Positions 1 through 26,500 of a stretch of 64,000 bases of DNA are shown here, piece after piece (within the stretch, counting starts at the first letter, position 1; every line of letters begins with the position of its first letter). Below the pieces are notes generated by a model that saw only the letters and a list, made by a program, of their open reading frames with translations, was not told the DNA's origin and made no database searches. Position numbers and translations under genes: made by a program. The DNA is from Diadema setosum (lineage: Eukaryota > Echinodermata > Echinoidea > Diadematoida > Diadematidae), in assembly GCA_033980235.1 (NCBI GenBank), contig CM067062.1, positions 20,265,203-20,329,202 of the forward strand. Reading direction: 5' to 3'.

Positions 1-1034
1 ATGTACGGAATATCGTAGCATGCAGCAGCGTGATGTACGGTGAATGACGGTACGGTGCTTACAGGGCCAGGGTAAGGGAAACTTGCCGAAACTTTTACAA
101 ATTATGTTTACGAACCAAAAGAAAAGGAAATTGCTTGAATAAAACGTATGCAAAAATCGTTTCAGTATTTTCGGGGGTGCGTCAAATGTACCGAGGATGT
201 CCGTCAAAAAAGTGACCGAGGTGTGCGTCACTTTCAATGTGTTGTCCGTCAAAAAAGTGACTGTGGTGTCCATCAAAAACCCTGTGTGGTCAGTCAAAAA
301 ATGGCCATGACGCACCCATGTCCGGGGGTAGTGGGGTGCGTCATTACATTGACAAGTGCATTATCCTTCATGTTTCCAGTCTGCGCTGAAACTAAATCAT
401 TATCAGTCCTACTATTTCTTTGTGACAAGCAGGTGTCTTGTGTGTGTGTGTGTGGATGTCACCTTGCTAACAAAATAATGTAAACATCAATCTTTTCGCA
501 AGATTTTATCTTTTGCCCTGAACAGCTCCAAACATGTTGTGGATTCTTGAATCATTTTGCACAATTGCTTGATACTTGTATGTTTTAATCCAATTCACAG
601 AAAAGATTTCACATTTCCCTGCATGAAAGCTGATGTGCTGCCCGATCCATTCGAATGTACGGCCTGCACACAAACTACTACATACACACATACTCTCAAG
701 TTAATACTACAAGGGCACATGCATACACACTTGCACACTTGCATCATTGATGAAGCCCACAATTCCACCTGCTCAAAATGTGCTAAGAAAATTGTGGAGA
801 TATTTTCATAGGCTATAGAATTCACGCTGTGCAAAAGTAGTGTGAAATACACAAAAATTAATAAACCATGAAAACTTCTGCTTTTACAGTATAGTATAAA
901 AAAAAAACCCCAAAGTACATACCAGTGCTTTCATTTGCAAGCCTTTATACAGAGTATTTCCAACTGTATAACTCATATCATAAATGCTAAAACAGAGAGA
1001 AATCCTGTAAAGAGATTTTTGACTGACTTCTCAC
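1..1034. other. SANBR intron, left edge of window
   Basis: No exon could be assigned. It holds short imperfect repeats of GTCAAAAAAGTGAC (about 180-300) and a CA/TG-rich part (about 660-750). The next SANBR exon must accept phase 1 and lies further left or is too diverged to see. Confidence 0.5.
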
Positions 1035-13982
<12,948 letters not shown>

Positions 13983-13989
13983 GTCCACA

Positions 13990-14310
13990 CGGTACACAAT
14001 CTTTCACGCCAGGCCAAGTTCAGATATCGGGTGGTCACGTGATGTGAATGCCCTTTCAAAAGGTCGCGCTGTCGACCGTGCTGCTACACTCAAGCAGCGT
14101 ACGCACGGTTACTAGTATACAGCTATAAACTGTACTGGGCTTGGCGGCGGCTGGCGTCTGGTCGGGCGAGGAACATTGAGCTCCATACCACGGTTTCAAA
14201 ATTGTGTAGCAGACGCCAAGGTTTGTTCGACACATTCAACGCACACGCGCTCGCTCTGGAGCACATCCGGTCACGCATGCGCATAAGTCAAGGCGCCATT
14301 TTGAATTCTG
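13990..14310 (-). promoter_or_regulatory. Candidate SANBR promoter region
   Basis: Just upstream of the SANBR start is a GC-richer stretch with a CACGTG E-box at 14036-14041 (within GTCACGTGAT), an NRF1-like CGCATGCGCA at 14274-14283, and a YY1-like GCGCCATTTTG at 14293-14303. Clusters of these motifs are typical of housekeeping promoters. I see no convincing TATA box; the start of transcription is not fixed by sequence alone. Confidence 0.45.
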
Positions 14311-14793
14311 CAACAACGAAGCCCGACGGTCAGGAATTGCGCCAGAAAGTGTCCTATTTGTTCCACGGACTTATCGCAAGTGGTCTCCATGGACCCAGTG
14401 TGGCGAACTATTCTTCTATAATAGAAACATGCATTTAACGTGAGTAAAGTATTCTGTTTAAAGGAGAAAAGTATACATGTTCCTAAGTTTTGTAGCTGTG
14501 TTGAGGTTCCTCACTTCGAGGCTGCATGCCGTGCTCGTCAGACGCTGTTTTCGCATAGCGTAACAGTGTCTGGTCGGGCTAGGTAGAGGTCTAACACTGT
14601 TAGTGTGAGAAAGTAGTGGCCTGTGTCGTTACAACAGATTCCATTTTTGAGCATCCTAGCTATCCACAACAGTTAGACAGACCCTAGGCCCTACTTGAAT
14701 ATTTTTAGATATCTAGAAATACGAGTAGAATTCTAACGGTCGTTATAGGATGCCTCCTTCATCCATCCCGATCATGCCGATCAGATCACAAAT

Positions 14794-14837
14794 CGGCAAT
14801 TGTGCACTTTGCGATTGCGTCAAGTGCACAATTGCCG
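14794..14837. repeat. 16-bp perfect inverted repeat
   Basis: CGGCAATTGTGCACTT and its exact reverse complement are separated by 12 bp. An outer pair (ACAAATCG and CGATTTGT) continues the symmetry. It could be a foldback element remnant or a transcribed hairpin. Confidence 0.8.
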
Positions 14838-15549
14838 AAATGGATTGGTTTGCGATTTGTAAAGTCGTAAACGCCCTACTACTTCCAATAAAACAATTAG
14901 ATTTAGATTCTGGTAGAGCCTACTAGACTACACCACAGGAGAAAAGGTCTACTTGCAGCCAGCTGCAGCATGCAGTCTCACACAGTCATACACGACTCAG
15001 GCAACAGCGGCCAACCCACACGCCGCGCCCGCCGCAGCCCTGCGCTGCAGCGGGCACCATGCATGCAGGGAGCTAAGGACGGCAGTGCCGAGAGCTCCCC
15101 TGGCCCTGGCTGTGCCGTAGCCGTGTGCAGTGTTCGCTAGTCGCGCAGCGCCATCGTGCCGCTTCGCGGACTTTTCCTCATAGATAGCGGTTGAAATCAT
15201 AATAAAATCTTATCTAATAGCATTCTGCAATAAACAGACGAAATCAGTCATATCAATCAAAATTTATTAGTCTTTCCTCACCTAATATCATGAATATTGC
15301 CGGAATACTTTTCTTCGATCTCTTTGGCTTCTGCTGTCGTCAAGTTGATTGCGGTCAAAGGTCATGAAGAAATAGGCTTTCTACAAGGCTCACATAATAA
15401 TTTTCAGTGAAAAGTTCTGAGAAAGTCGGATTTCTGAATAATAAATTAATACACAAATTTGTATACTTCACGATGTATTATCGGCCCGTACTATCCCGTG
15501 TTACCGTAAATGAAAAGCCGAAATGCAGTGTGTACGATTTGTGTTTGTG

Positions 15550-15551
<2 letters not shown>

Positions 15552-15586
<35 letters not shown>

Positions 15587-15596
15587 GGGGGGGGGG
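15552..15596. repeat. (TG)n(G)n microsatellite
   Basis: About fifteen TG units run into eleven G residues. Confidence 0.95.
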
Positions 15597-18500
15597 TTGG
15601 CATTTTCTGAATAATGTCTTCACGAATAAGTGATAGCACTCGCCATGCATGCAATGAAATGATTCTGTTCTGGCGATGACAAATTTTCGCGTTGTTTTCT
15701 CTCTATCCTTTCTTGATGAAATCAAACGGATGATCTGCATCCTTTTTTAACGAAATGATAGAACGGGCTGCAATAATTTCACTCAAATGTGAATTTGAAA
15801 TTGACATTCTAATTGCTGAGCAGACTGCCACAAACATTAGGCTTTATATTCAAATTGTTTATATACAAACCAAATCTTTGTTCCGATGAAATACTAAATG
15901 TGTTTGTATAGAGGGATTGTTGTAGATCATTGTGCTATATGGTGAGGAGAATGGAGAAATCCAAATATTTTAGGGTTGTTCTTTACAAAGGGATGTATTG
16001 TTTTGGTCGAGATGAGCCTTTAGGTTTCCATTTGTGTGTCTGTGTGTGTGTGTGTGAGATAATGAAAATCTCATACGATATGAAAACAAAATTTCAACGG
16101 ATGAAACTGGCTTTGAAATGACTGTTTATCATCAAACAAACAAGTCCTAATAAAAGTAGGGTACCCACCTCTGCAGGACCATGCGCACTTTTACTTTGTT
16201 AACTTTGTTTTTGGATACTATAGACAATTTCAAAATCAAATAAACTTTGAATTCCTCTTAGAATTGTATGCTCGTTAATACTTCATAAATGGTTTCTAAT
16301 TATCTCAAAAAAAGTTAAGATCTGAAACCCCATCTCGACAAAATCTATACCGTCCCTTTAAACTATGAGTTGGTTCAGGATTCTATACATGCATAACGGG
16401 TGACCTTCAGGAGTTTTTGTGCACGTATCTACATGCATAAAATTCTATCAATTTGAAATCAATCATTCTAACATCCGTCTAAATGTTATCAATAAAATCC
16501 CTTTTTTAAACAATGAATTTAACAGCTATAGGATCTGACAGAAATCAATTCTTTATGTATTTTTCAATTCATTATCCCTGATTACATTGCATCCTTGAAA
16601 GTCCTACTGCTATAATGGCCTACACATTTTTTTTTTTTTAAGATGACAGAAATAACTATGAGCATCAATTCGTTAAATAATTTAAGAGATATAACTCTAA
16701 ATTAGATGGTCCCAATGAATCGATCGCTATATAATTATGAGAAGAAAGTAAAAATAAAGAAATATCAAAAGTCCTAGGGATCAAAACTATCACACCTTTT
16801 GTATAGAGATTCGTATTCATAAGTCTTCTTATAGCATGAAACTCCAAGAAAGAAAGAAAGAAAGAAAAACAAACAAACTTCAAAAAACAGGGAAGTTAGA
16901 TTTCCTAGTTCAGATTAAGTTTTAAAAGAGATTATCAGTTTGGAACCAGGGTTCATGAACTCATTAATAATGAATTATCACAATTCAATATTCCTAAAAA
17001 AGTGAAAGCAGTCACTCACACCAATACACACATCTATATAAGGCATACAAATAGCACATTCTAGATAAAGGGTTTTGAATGCAGTCTACTTCAGTGTTTT
17101 TCAAAATCACAATCATTTTCACCTAACTTTAGAATAGGTAGGAAATGTTGTCACCACCTCACAACTTTCCACCTTTTTTTTTTTTTTTTTCATATAGGTC
17201 ATATTCGATTAATTTGCAGTTACAGTTGAGCACCTAAGGAGACTTTTGAGGCTGTGACATCATTATATTTCAGTTCTGTAATTTGTCCATGTGACTGTAA
17301 CAGAATTGTTGTGAAATGGTAACATGCCATGACTATGATATATTATCTTCCCTACTTTTGTGGTTGTAATGAGACTTGATCCTCACCAAAATTTTGCTTG
17401 ATGTTACTTTATAGTCACGGTGAACGTGGTTTGGATTTTCACTTCAACAAGAGTTGATGACAAAAACAAAGAACTCAATACCGCCAGACTCTTCGTCAAC
17501 AATTCATAACTCCTTTACAATTTTCTCCTGAAACTTAGGAGTGATGCCATCTCCTACAGAGATGAAAGAAACAGGTAAACGATTACTTCTGTGTCTAACT
17601 TTAATGAATGGACGCTCAACACATACACATTTTTTGTTTTCAAATGGTATATATATTCATTACCATTCAAAGGTAATATAAAAGTGGTTACTGTTGTACA
17701 TAAAAGCAACATGATTTGGACACAAGTAATAAAAGAATTATATCCTTCCTGTGTACAATTTTTTCTTTCACATACAATTATATAAGTGGAATCACACACA
17801 GGCAAACACATGCACACACTCTATATAGCGCTACTTCCCCTTTCACTGACATATAATTTTGGAAGTGGAAGAAGTCACACGCTCTTCCGAGCTTGACGGA
17901 GAAATACTCTACTCTCGACCAGCTAGAAAATTACTCGATTTGATACTTAAATGAATGATGTGGATTTAAATGCAGACTAATGACATTCAATTCATAGTTT
18001 TTCATATTTTTCAAAATTAAGAAAACATCTGTAACAATGTAGGCTACAATATAGGATATTATGTCAGAGGGAAACACAAGACAAATATATGTCTTCTTTT
18101 CATAGTTTATTCACAATTCTCATCATGAGAAATAACATGCCCAATTCTCTTTCCTTTGTCTTTATAATATTATACAATTAAATGTGTCCCCCTTTTTTTT
18201 TCTAAGAGAGCTTGTATCATCTTTCCAGCGAATGTCCAATCACAATGCCATCGTTGGCCATAGGATTTTGCAGTAAATCTATTTCCAAGAAGGGGTGCTC
18301 TCACATACTTCTTACATCAATAAAACCCAGGAATAAAACAAATTTTGTTTGGCAATAAAAAGTAATACTGCTAAGAGTCTAGTAGAGATGAAAAATTGAG
18401 CATAGTACATAGATTTGAAACTCCAAAGTTTATTGCTAAATTTTCATTTTGAGCATGTGAGCATTTGGATGATGGGAGGGGGCTTGTAAGCAGAGAGAGA

Positions 18501-18821
18501 AAAAGAAAGGACTTGAATAGCAACAAGTAAAAGAGGAAAAGTCTTATCAAGGTGCTTTACAAATAATTAAAAAAGTTCAGCAGAAGTACTCGTATGAAAC
18601 ATACCAACATACCAAAGTAAGGTGCAGCAAGTATATGTGTTTTCAAACGTTTAAAAAAAGTAACGTGGCACAAAATATGTTTGTAGTTGATACTTGGGAC
18701 ACATCTTTATCACAAACAGGATTGACGAATGTAGTTGATTAAATTGTATTGCAGCATCTTGGGATATAAACATATATAGTGTATATAATAACAATTTCTT
18801 CTTGCACCAAATAAATAACAT

Positions 18822-19355
18822 TTTTTTTTTTTTTTTTTTTATTGATTTTCAAAAACAAATCATACATAACATTCAAACAATCAAAGCAAAAAATAAAAAT
18901 AAAAATAAAAATAAAACAAAGCAAAACAAAACAAAACAAAAAAAGCAGCCATACCAAGTATTTCACAAATAGCAGTTGTCACCCATTTTCACAAATCACA
19001 AAGCAAAATAATGTAGGATTACGAGAGATGTCCCAAGCAAACCGCCGACAAGCCCGCGAACACGCCAGCCGGACCGCCGCTCACTCCACCAGCACCAATT
19101 CAGGCCCCTGGCAGACTCCATTCTTTATTCGAGTGTTACATTTTTAGTTAAACATGACAAATCATCCACCCACAGTTACGATACTCTTTACTCGACCCTT
19201 CTTTCTTCATACACTTACGCAAACATGCATACCCACACACAATAATCAATATACAAAATGGAATCTGCCCACAGAGCCGATTGGGTTAAGCCGGAATAGA
19301 GAGAGCAGCAAACCCACCCAGCAGGCACACAAGGCCACCAACGGAAAGCCGGAGT
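18822..19355 (-). mobile_element. Retroposed insertion with poly(A) tail and target-site duplications
   Basis: A 12-bp direct repeat AATAAATAACAT flanks the segment (18810-18821 and 19356-19367). Read on the minus strand the segment starts GC-rich (ACTCCGGCTTTCCG) and ends in AATAAA followed by about 19 A residues. Duplications plus a poly(A) tail are the hallmark of LINE-mediated retroposition. I do not recognise the source: it may be a 5'-truncated LINE, a SINE or a processed transcript. An AAAAT-rich simple repeat (18892-18940) lies inside. Confidence 0.75.
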
Positions 19356-19367
19356 AATAAATAACAT

Positions 19368-21683
19368 CTTGTCGACTTCTGTTTGTACGATCAAAATACA
19401 ATATATACATTATACCATGTTTACATGCATTTTGCATTTTTTGCCTTTTTTTCTCCTTCCATTTTGTGATCAATTTCACCAACTGTTGTTCACCAAACAC
19501 TGATTTATTGTTCAAGAAAGCAAGATAGTCCTCTATAAAGCAAGATAGTCCTATATAACAGGCACTTCGCATGTTCATACTTTGACTACCATGATGAATA
19601 TGAGTGACTGTTTTCAGCAAACATTTGTTGTTTGAGAAAGCATGATAGTCTGAAAAATTGCCACTGCAAATGTTCCACTATGACTGCACATGTTTCTTGG
19701 AAGATAAATGCATGAGAACTTGACGACTAGTCAAAATCAACGTTCTATATGCCCTCTCCATTTATTACCTACTGTTTAAGAAGACAAGATATAGAAAAAC
19801 CTATGGAAATAAAGCATAAAAATCCCTTTGCTCTATGGTATACACAAAGCATCAAACACATACCTTAGTAGATGTGTATATACCAAAAGAAATGGAAGTG
19901 CATTTCATTCTATTGGCACACAGTCATAAAATATATATGTACTGTCATATTTTTTTAGATTTTTTAATTTTGTTTTTGTATTAAAGATTTGTACTGCTCT
20001 AAAAGGTTATGCTAAAATGAGTTACTGTAAGATCATATGGTAAAGTGTGTACAGGTACAAATCAAACTACATCTCTACAGCAATCTACAGGAATATTTTC
20101 CCCAAAGACAAAAGGAAATGCATTCTCAGGAATCATTACTACTAAAGTTTCAATCTACACATAAAAACATCAATGTATCAAGTGCCTTTACTTTCTGTAT
20201 ATAATGAGTGCAATTTCGTGTAAAAAGTACATTGGACAATAGATTTTGTACAATACATAAAACACATGCGTACGTATTAAAAGGCCCAGCCGATACATAT
20301 ATTTACAACTACACTGTACACCCTGCGTCAGTCCATGGAAGAATGAATTCAATAACAGTACTGTAGTTTGCACATATAAAATCTATCGGCCTTCAATAGG
20401 TTGCCATTATGTAAACTGTGAAAATATAAACAGGCACATTCACTAGTATCAAATATGCTTTATATTATTGATGACAATAAATGCATCTGAGTGGTGACAT
20501 CATAATCTACTTCATTTCTCCCTGTGTGAAATCAAATTTGATATCATATCCATATCACCATAAGTGAAAGACTATACTCATTGCCAAGCAACTGCTTTGA
20601 TTAAGAAGCAAGTGACTATAGTTCAAGCCATTTTACAGTAAGGCAGACATGCTATGAACTGAGCCACCCTGCCATCACATTTTAAATTGGAGCACTTGAC
20701 TGTGTCACTGCAGTTTCATTATTCAGCTATACATCACAATATTCATGACCATACATCCTTTGTGACACCACTATCAGGGGTGCACGAACTCTCCATAATG
20801 TTTATACTTGTCTTATAAGATGATGAGAAATCGAACATGGAATTTCAGAGTGTGTGGTAGGTGGACAAGAATTTGGCTTGTTTGTTTGCTTGTTTGTTTG
20901 TTTGCACAGTAATGCAGACATATTTCTGCATTTATTTCAAAATGAATGTTTTCAACAATAACATGATATAAATGAAATATAATCAATGGACAAATTCAAC
21001 AAACAAATAATACAGAGTACATGAATATATGATACACACTTTAAATGATACACAGCAAGATTTATTATTATTTTTTTTTTTTGGGGGGGGGGCATATGCC
21101 TGCTCCTTTTTGAGGCGTTAGAAACTGAAAGTACATCACAAAATTATTTTTCCAAGTTAAATAATATTATCATGCCAAGGAATTTGGTTTCATCTTTCTT
21201 AGAAAGGATAATACCAACAATTACAAGAACATGATCATGGGCAAAATTTAATGGGCAGTGTTATATGATTTACAGATACAAAATTAATTTTGTCGACATT
21301 TGATGGTTCTCCACGCAGAACACTCATCTAACAAACACTGATACCTCAATAGCATAAAATGAAACAATCAAATTAACCATTCACAATCCTATAAGCCCCA
21401 ATTAGGTAACAACATAAAATGCTACCATGATGTCTCTCTTGGGAATCATGTGGTGTGAAGTGCGCATGGTTCACAAAATGTACAGTGCACTCGATCCTGG
21501 AAGCGAACACCGTTATAACAAAATTTCAGATACAACAAAGTAAAATTCAGGATCCAAACATATCATCTAGATATCTTCATAAACTTAATTTGTTCAGATT
21601 TAATGAAATTTTGATCTGAACGAAAGAAAACTGCCAGTCCTGAGGACTTAGCTTCGTTATGATGGGAGTCACTGGCACGTACA
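19368..21683 (-). other. Probable SLF1 3' untranslated and downstream region
   Basis: AT-rich sequence follows the SLF1 stop. Minus-strand AATAAA signals occur at 21066-21061, 20936-20931 and further left, any of which could end the transcript. No coding exon was recognised. Confidence 0.4.
21061..21066 (-). terminator. Candidate SLF1 polyadenylation signal
   Basis: AATAAA on the minus strand about 620 nt after the SLF1 stop codon. It adjoins an A/C homopolymer tract, so it may instead be simple-repeat noise. Confidence 0.3.
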
Positions 21684-23520
21684 TCACACGTGCCCTGCAT
21701 AGAAGTCTACAATGGACCAAAGGCGAGCAAGGAGATACGTAGATGGGTTGATGCCGGCAGACGTCTCCTCCTGCGCCTCGGGCGTGTCCATCATGGCGAG
21801 TACAAGCCGACGGAGGTGAGCTTTGAGACCTTCCATGTACTGACTCAGGTCCGCATACACCTCCCTGTCCCCCTGGAGGGTGTCACGTGATGGGAAGCTG
21901 TCAGTAAAGGCATTATTGAGCTGTTGACTAGAGGTTTGTCCTCCACCGGGTGTAGCTGAACTAGTTGATTTCCCAGCTGCCTGGAAGGAGGGCTGGTCAT
22001 TAAATCAGATGGGTTAGACATTCTATGTCATCATTTCTCAGGATAACCAAACTTTTTAAGCTGATCATGATTTTTATATGCTACTTAATTAACACAGAAC
22101 TCTGGCATTGTCAGTTTCAGGTTACATCACTCATTCCGTGACCCCAGTAGTACTGATGCAGAACATAGTTTGAATACATCCGTTCAGTTTTTATTGTTTG
22201 TGGCTACAGATACAAATAGTTATCAATATTCTTTTACTCTACTCATCTTTTTTTCAAACATAGCATCCACTAAATGTGTCATCTAATGCAGGAAGAGGAA
22301 CTGAATGATAATATGACAGGAAGTTATGACATTTTGAAGTTTTGCTAATTTCTGCAAAACAGTTCTTGTAGAGTGGATATAAATATGCAAACGAGCAAGC
22401 TAATTATATCATACTCATTGAATATTAAAAAAAAAGATTGACAGAAATTCAATGTTTCTGTAATTGAAGTCTGAGTCATGTTATTCCTGGTTGAATAACT
22501 TAATTCAGAAAAGTGACCAGTTTGATAAACCAGGATTTGAGCCTCATGCATAACTGCATTTGAATGAAAAATTGGATATTTCAAAACTTTATGTACAAAC
22601 TATAAATGGCAAGTTGTGAGGGGATGACATTTTGCCATTTGCATAGTCATATATTGACTGTTCAAGAACTGTTTCCTGAAATATTATCGAAACTATGAAA
22701 TGTCTTGACTTTCTAATTTTTACCCGATTTTGATCATAATTTTACCATTGAACTCGTATATTTTACTCTTTCTCATCTGACTAACTTAAATCTGGACTGG
22801 ATTTCCCCTTTAAAGGGATGGTACAGTATTGATGGAGATTAGAATTGGGCTTTTAACTTTTTGCGAGATACCAAGAAAACACAATATGAAATGGTACAGA
22901 GCATACCATTTTAAGAGGAATTCGAAGTTTATTTGATGAAAATCAGATTTGGAATGATTGAAACATCCAAAAATAAAGTAAAACAAAGTGATCGTAATAA
23001 AATGTGGGTCCCACACTTTATTAGAACCGCTCTGTTCTGGATATCTCAGCCATTTCAAAGTCAATTTTCATCAAATAAATGTTGAATTCCTCATGGAATC
23101 ACATGCTCTTTCATATTTCATAAGAGGTTTCTCGTTATCTCGCCAAAAATGTTAGAAACCTGAAAGTAGGTCTCAACCAAAAATATACGATCCCTTTAAG
23201 GGTTTAATAACTCACCTTGTTCTTCCTCATCTTAGGCTGTTCCAAGGTCATGGAGAGATCCACTCCACCTTGGACCCTAGTGTGGAGGTCTTGTGTCTTG
23301 ATGTAGCTCTGCAACAAGAACATCAGAGTCACCACAAACTTCTGCAACTCCTCCTGGGGGATGGACGAGCCACTGTTGTTGCTACTGTTGTCCCCAGGAG
23401 TACTAAAGAAGAGACAGTTGGAGTGATTCCCTTCACTGTTTACTGGTATGATGCAATTGCAGTCTGGAGCTGGCTGCGCTAATCTTGGTCTCTCACAGTC
23501 TGGAACAAGGTGTGCTGATG
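21684..23520 (-). CDS. SLF1: SLF1 C-terminal exons and stop
   Basis: Exon 23520-23216 (305 nt, phase 1 to 0) has a good acceptor after a T/C-rich tract and encodes a Cys-containing start, a Ser/Asn linker and a helix (EELQKFVVTLMFLLQSYI). The last exon, 21980-21684, encodes 98 residues ending LWSIVDFYAGHV and TGA. The human C-terminus has a comparable WLLDLYAGNI stretch. These exons follow cassette D only. Confidence 0.75.
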
Positions 23521-26500
23521 CTGGACAGACAAACAGACAAACAGATATAGTATATATACGTGTATATAATATATATAGTGGGATGATGCTGATACTCGTT
23601 CCACACGCCTCTCTGTCATCTTTGGAAGAATATTATCAAAACAATAATGAAGACAGAAGATGTTGCAGGATGGCGGCTGGTGGAAGCTTTCGACCTTGGG
23701 TCGATCTTCTTCAGCTTTATTGTCTGTTTATAATTTGTACTCAATGTATCATGTACATTACAAACTGACAGAATCTTACCTTCTCCATTTTCCTGGTCGT
23801 GGAAAGGTGATCCAAGTCCCTCTAAAGCAATCTTCATTTCGTTTGTCAAAGAAGGAAAGTCCATCACAGTTTTTCCCTCCTTGTTTTTCATTGACACCAG
23901 CCTCTGGCCTATATTGTGTGCAAGACATAAACATACTTGATTATGAAATATGGTTTCATCCTCTTCTGGCTGTTGTGACTACAGATTATAAACAATATTA
24001 TAATATCATAATAATATTATAATATTATAATATTATATTATATTAGTACTGGTCTCCATGAACAAATGGTACATTTGAATTCATTTCACACTGCTGTGAA
24101 CAAACAAGGAGTTTGAAAAAACTGATTCTTATTACAATTCACCCCGTTGAAGACTAGTCCCGAGTATACTTGGGCAGGTGTCCATAGGAAATGCATGTCT
24201 TGCAGCCCATCATTAGCCCATCTTTAACGGGTTTATAAATGCCACTCACATATGCCATTCCCAGATACGCCCTTTCCAGTTTAACCATACATAAGTCAAT
24301 ATATCCTAATGTCATTTTATAGACCTATAATTAGCATCTTTTGGATGTGATTTATGCATGAATCAATGCAACTCACCAGTACAATTATCTGCAGTAAACT
24401 ACCCACAAACTAGACAAGGCACTGTCAACAGATAAATGGTACATTATAGACTGTTTTGTACTATTTGAACTGTTCTGAAATCAAGACTAGATTTCAGTCA
24501 AACTTTCACTCACCTCCTACAGCAACTAGCAGCTTGACAACATCCACATGATTGTTGTGTACAGCATCATGAAGGACAGTGGTACCACATTCTGGACTGA
24601 GATAGAGATCTAACTTGGGAATATCAGTTTTTGATCCTGAAACAGAGATAATTGTTCCTCTTAATTTTCTTTGTTTTTTTAACACTTGAAAAAAGCTTTA
24701 TTACATATCCTGACTCGAAAATATTTTCCTCTCACATTCTTCTTTTTTAAAGATCAGTTAACATACAAGTTAAGAGCCACATCTAATTATACAACTGTAC
24801 TGTACAAACTGATTTTCCCTCAAAATTTTTATATTGCATCACATTACAAATTCGAGTTATACCCTTAAAATTATATATGCAGTGATAGAGTGGATCTTCA
24901 TTAATTGTGAAATTGAACAATATTTCATATGTAGGCTTTCCATCTTTATGACAAATTTGTACCAAATCAAAGGGAGATAGTGCACTTAGCTTGTCTGTTT
25001 ATGGAGAACTTTTATATATTCATAAATGTCAGAGAACTTTTATATATTCATAAATGTCAGAGAACTTTTATATATTCATAAATGTCATCACAGTAGGGCC
25101 TAGTGTGTTTGAATCACAAGACAAATGTGGGTGATCACGTGATTGTTACAAAAATGGGGAATGAATAGTATTGTTATTTCTAAACTGCAGAAAATCTTTT
25201 CTCCAGTCACCTGATGTCAATATATCAGGACGGAAATTGAGCAGCTCCTGAACGCATTGGATGTTGCCATGGTTACATGCTTCATGAAGTGGAGTCCATC
25301 CAGCATGGTCCCGGGCATTGACATCGATGTTTGGAGATGTCAGGAGCTGACGTACTTTGTCCACATGATTCTTGATACAGGCTACATGGAGAGGAGTTTC
25401 ACCTGATGGAATAGGAAATTCAGCAAGTTTGGATATCAGACGACTTTACCAACTCAGGAAAAACAAATCCACTTATAAATATAAGTATGAGTGATCATAT
25501 TTACTACAACTTTAAATGCAGTAGAATCAATTGATAGTTGGACGTTAGCAAATAGAATGTCCATTATGCTTGATGATGCTCACCAGAAAACAAGGTTTTA
25601 TCTCATTAAACATAAGGGAGAAATGACAATATCTAACCATATAGCTGTTCACATACTTTATTAAAACTATAAATATTATAATATCATATTTTATATTCGT
25701 GATACAAAATCTTACAGGAAAGGATATAGAGAACTTATTCTATTAAGACATGATTATCATAACCTAAAAACTTACTTTGTTGTAGCGATTACCCAAGGTA
25801 AAAGTAAGAGAATCAAACTGATCATTGCATGGTCAAAATATTCATTGAAATATCAGAAACATTTATTGTATGACAATCTCAGCATAATGCTTATTGTGTC
25901 TTTTTCCCTACAATCCATTAGGCTTGTTACAGAATCTCTAAATGATGTTCACTAATCTACACAGTCGAAGGACTTTGGTGAATACGTCACTCTATAAATC
26001 AATCCCCTCAAAAATGCTTCAGTGTCTCCAATTCAGGCAGAGGCAGTATATTTCAGATTTAGATTTTATTTATTTCATATCCAAGAAAAGTACAATTACA
26101 GTAAAATATACATTATTACATAAATTCAGTATGATATTGGAATACAGGAAAATACTCTGAACTAAAGAAGAATAAATGTTATGACTTTTAGAATCAATAT
26201 TGTTAAAAATCATATGGAGGAGGTTGCTAAAAAGCAGGGCTTGTAATTTGCATAAATAACAGCTAATCACTGAATTAATGAAATAAAGCAAATTGCTAAA
26301 AATGGATGAGAAATGACAAAACACACGCACAAAAACACAAACACACACAAACATGAGGCAGCTCTCTTGTAAAAGAAGGGTAACCTTCAAAGAAATATAT
26401 ACAGGAAGAGGCATAAACAAGACTAGGAAGGAGGTGAAGGACAAGAAGTTGAAGGGTATCAATACACATGCACATGACACACAAGATGAGAGGGCTGATG

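Larger units (their letters stand above)
14310..18809. other. Intergenic region between SANBR promoter and retroposed insertion
   Basis: No conserved coding exon is visible. It contains a 16-bp perfect inverted repeat (14794-14809 with 14822-14837, 12-bp spacer), a GC-rich block at 14940-15180, a TG/G microsatellite at 15552-15596, a partial copy of a dispersed inverted-repeat element at about 16147-16364, a T tract at 17174-17190, and otherwise AT-rich sequence. Confidence 0.6.

Noticed and set aside
624..687. Possible further SANBR exon on the minus strand after TGTGTGCAG, reading RTFEWIGQHISFHAG
   Set aside because: Phase 1 fits and splice-like ends exist, but the peptide does not resemble the next part of vertebrate SANBR, so it is not supported.
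18842..19147. 101-codon plus-strand frame with Lys-rich start
   Set aside because: It begins in an AAAAT simple repeat and lies antisense within a retroposed insertion.
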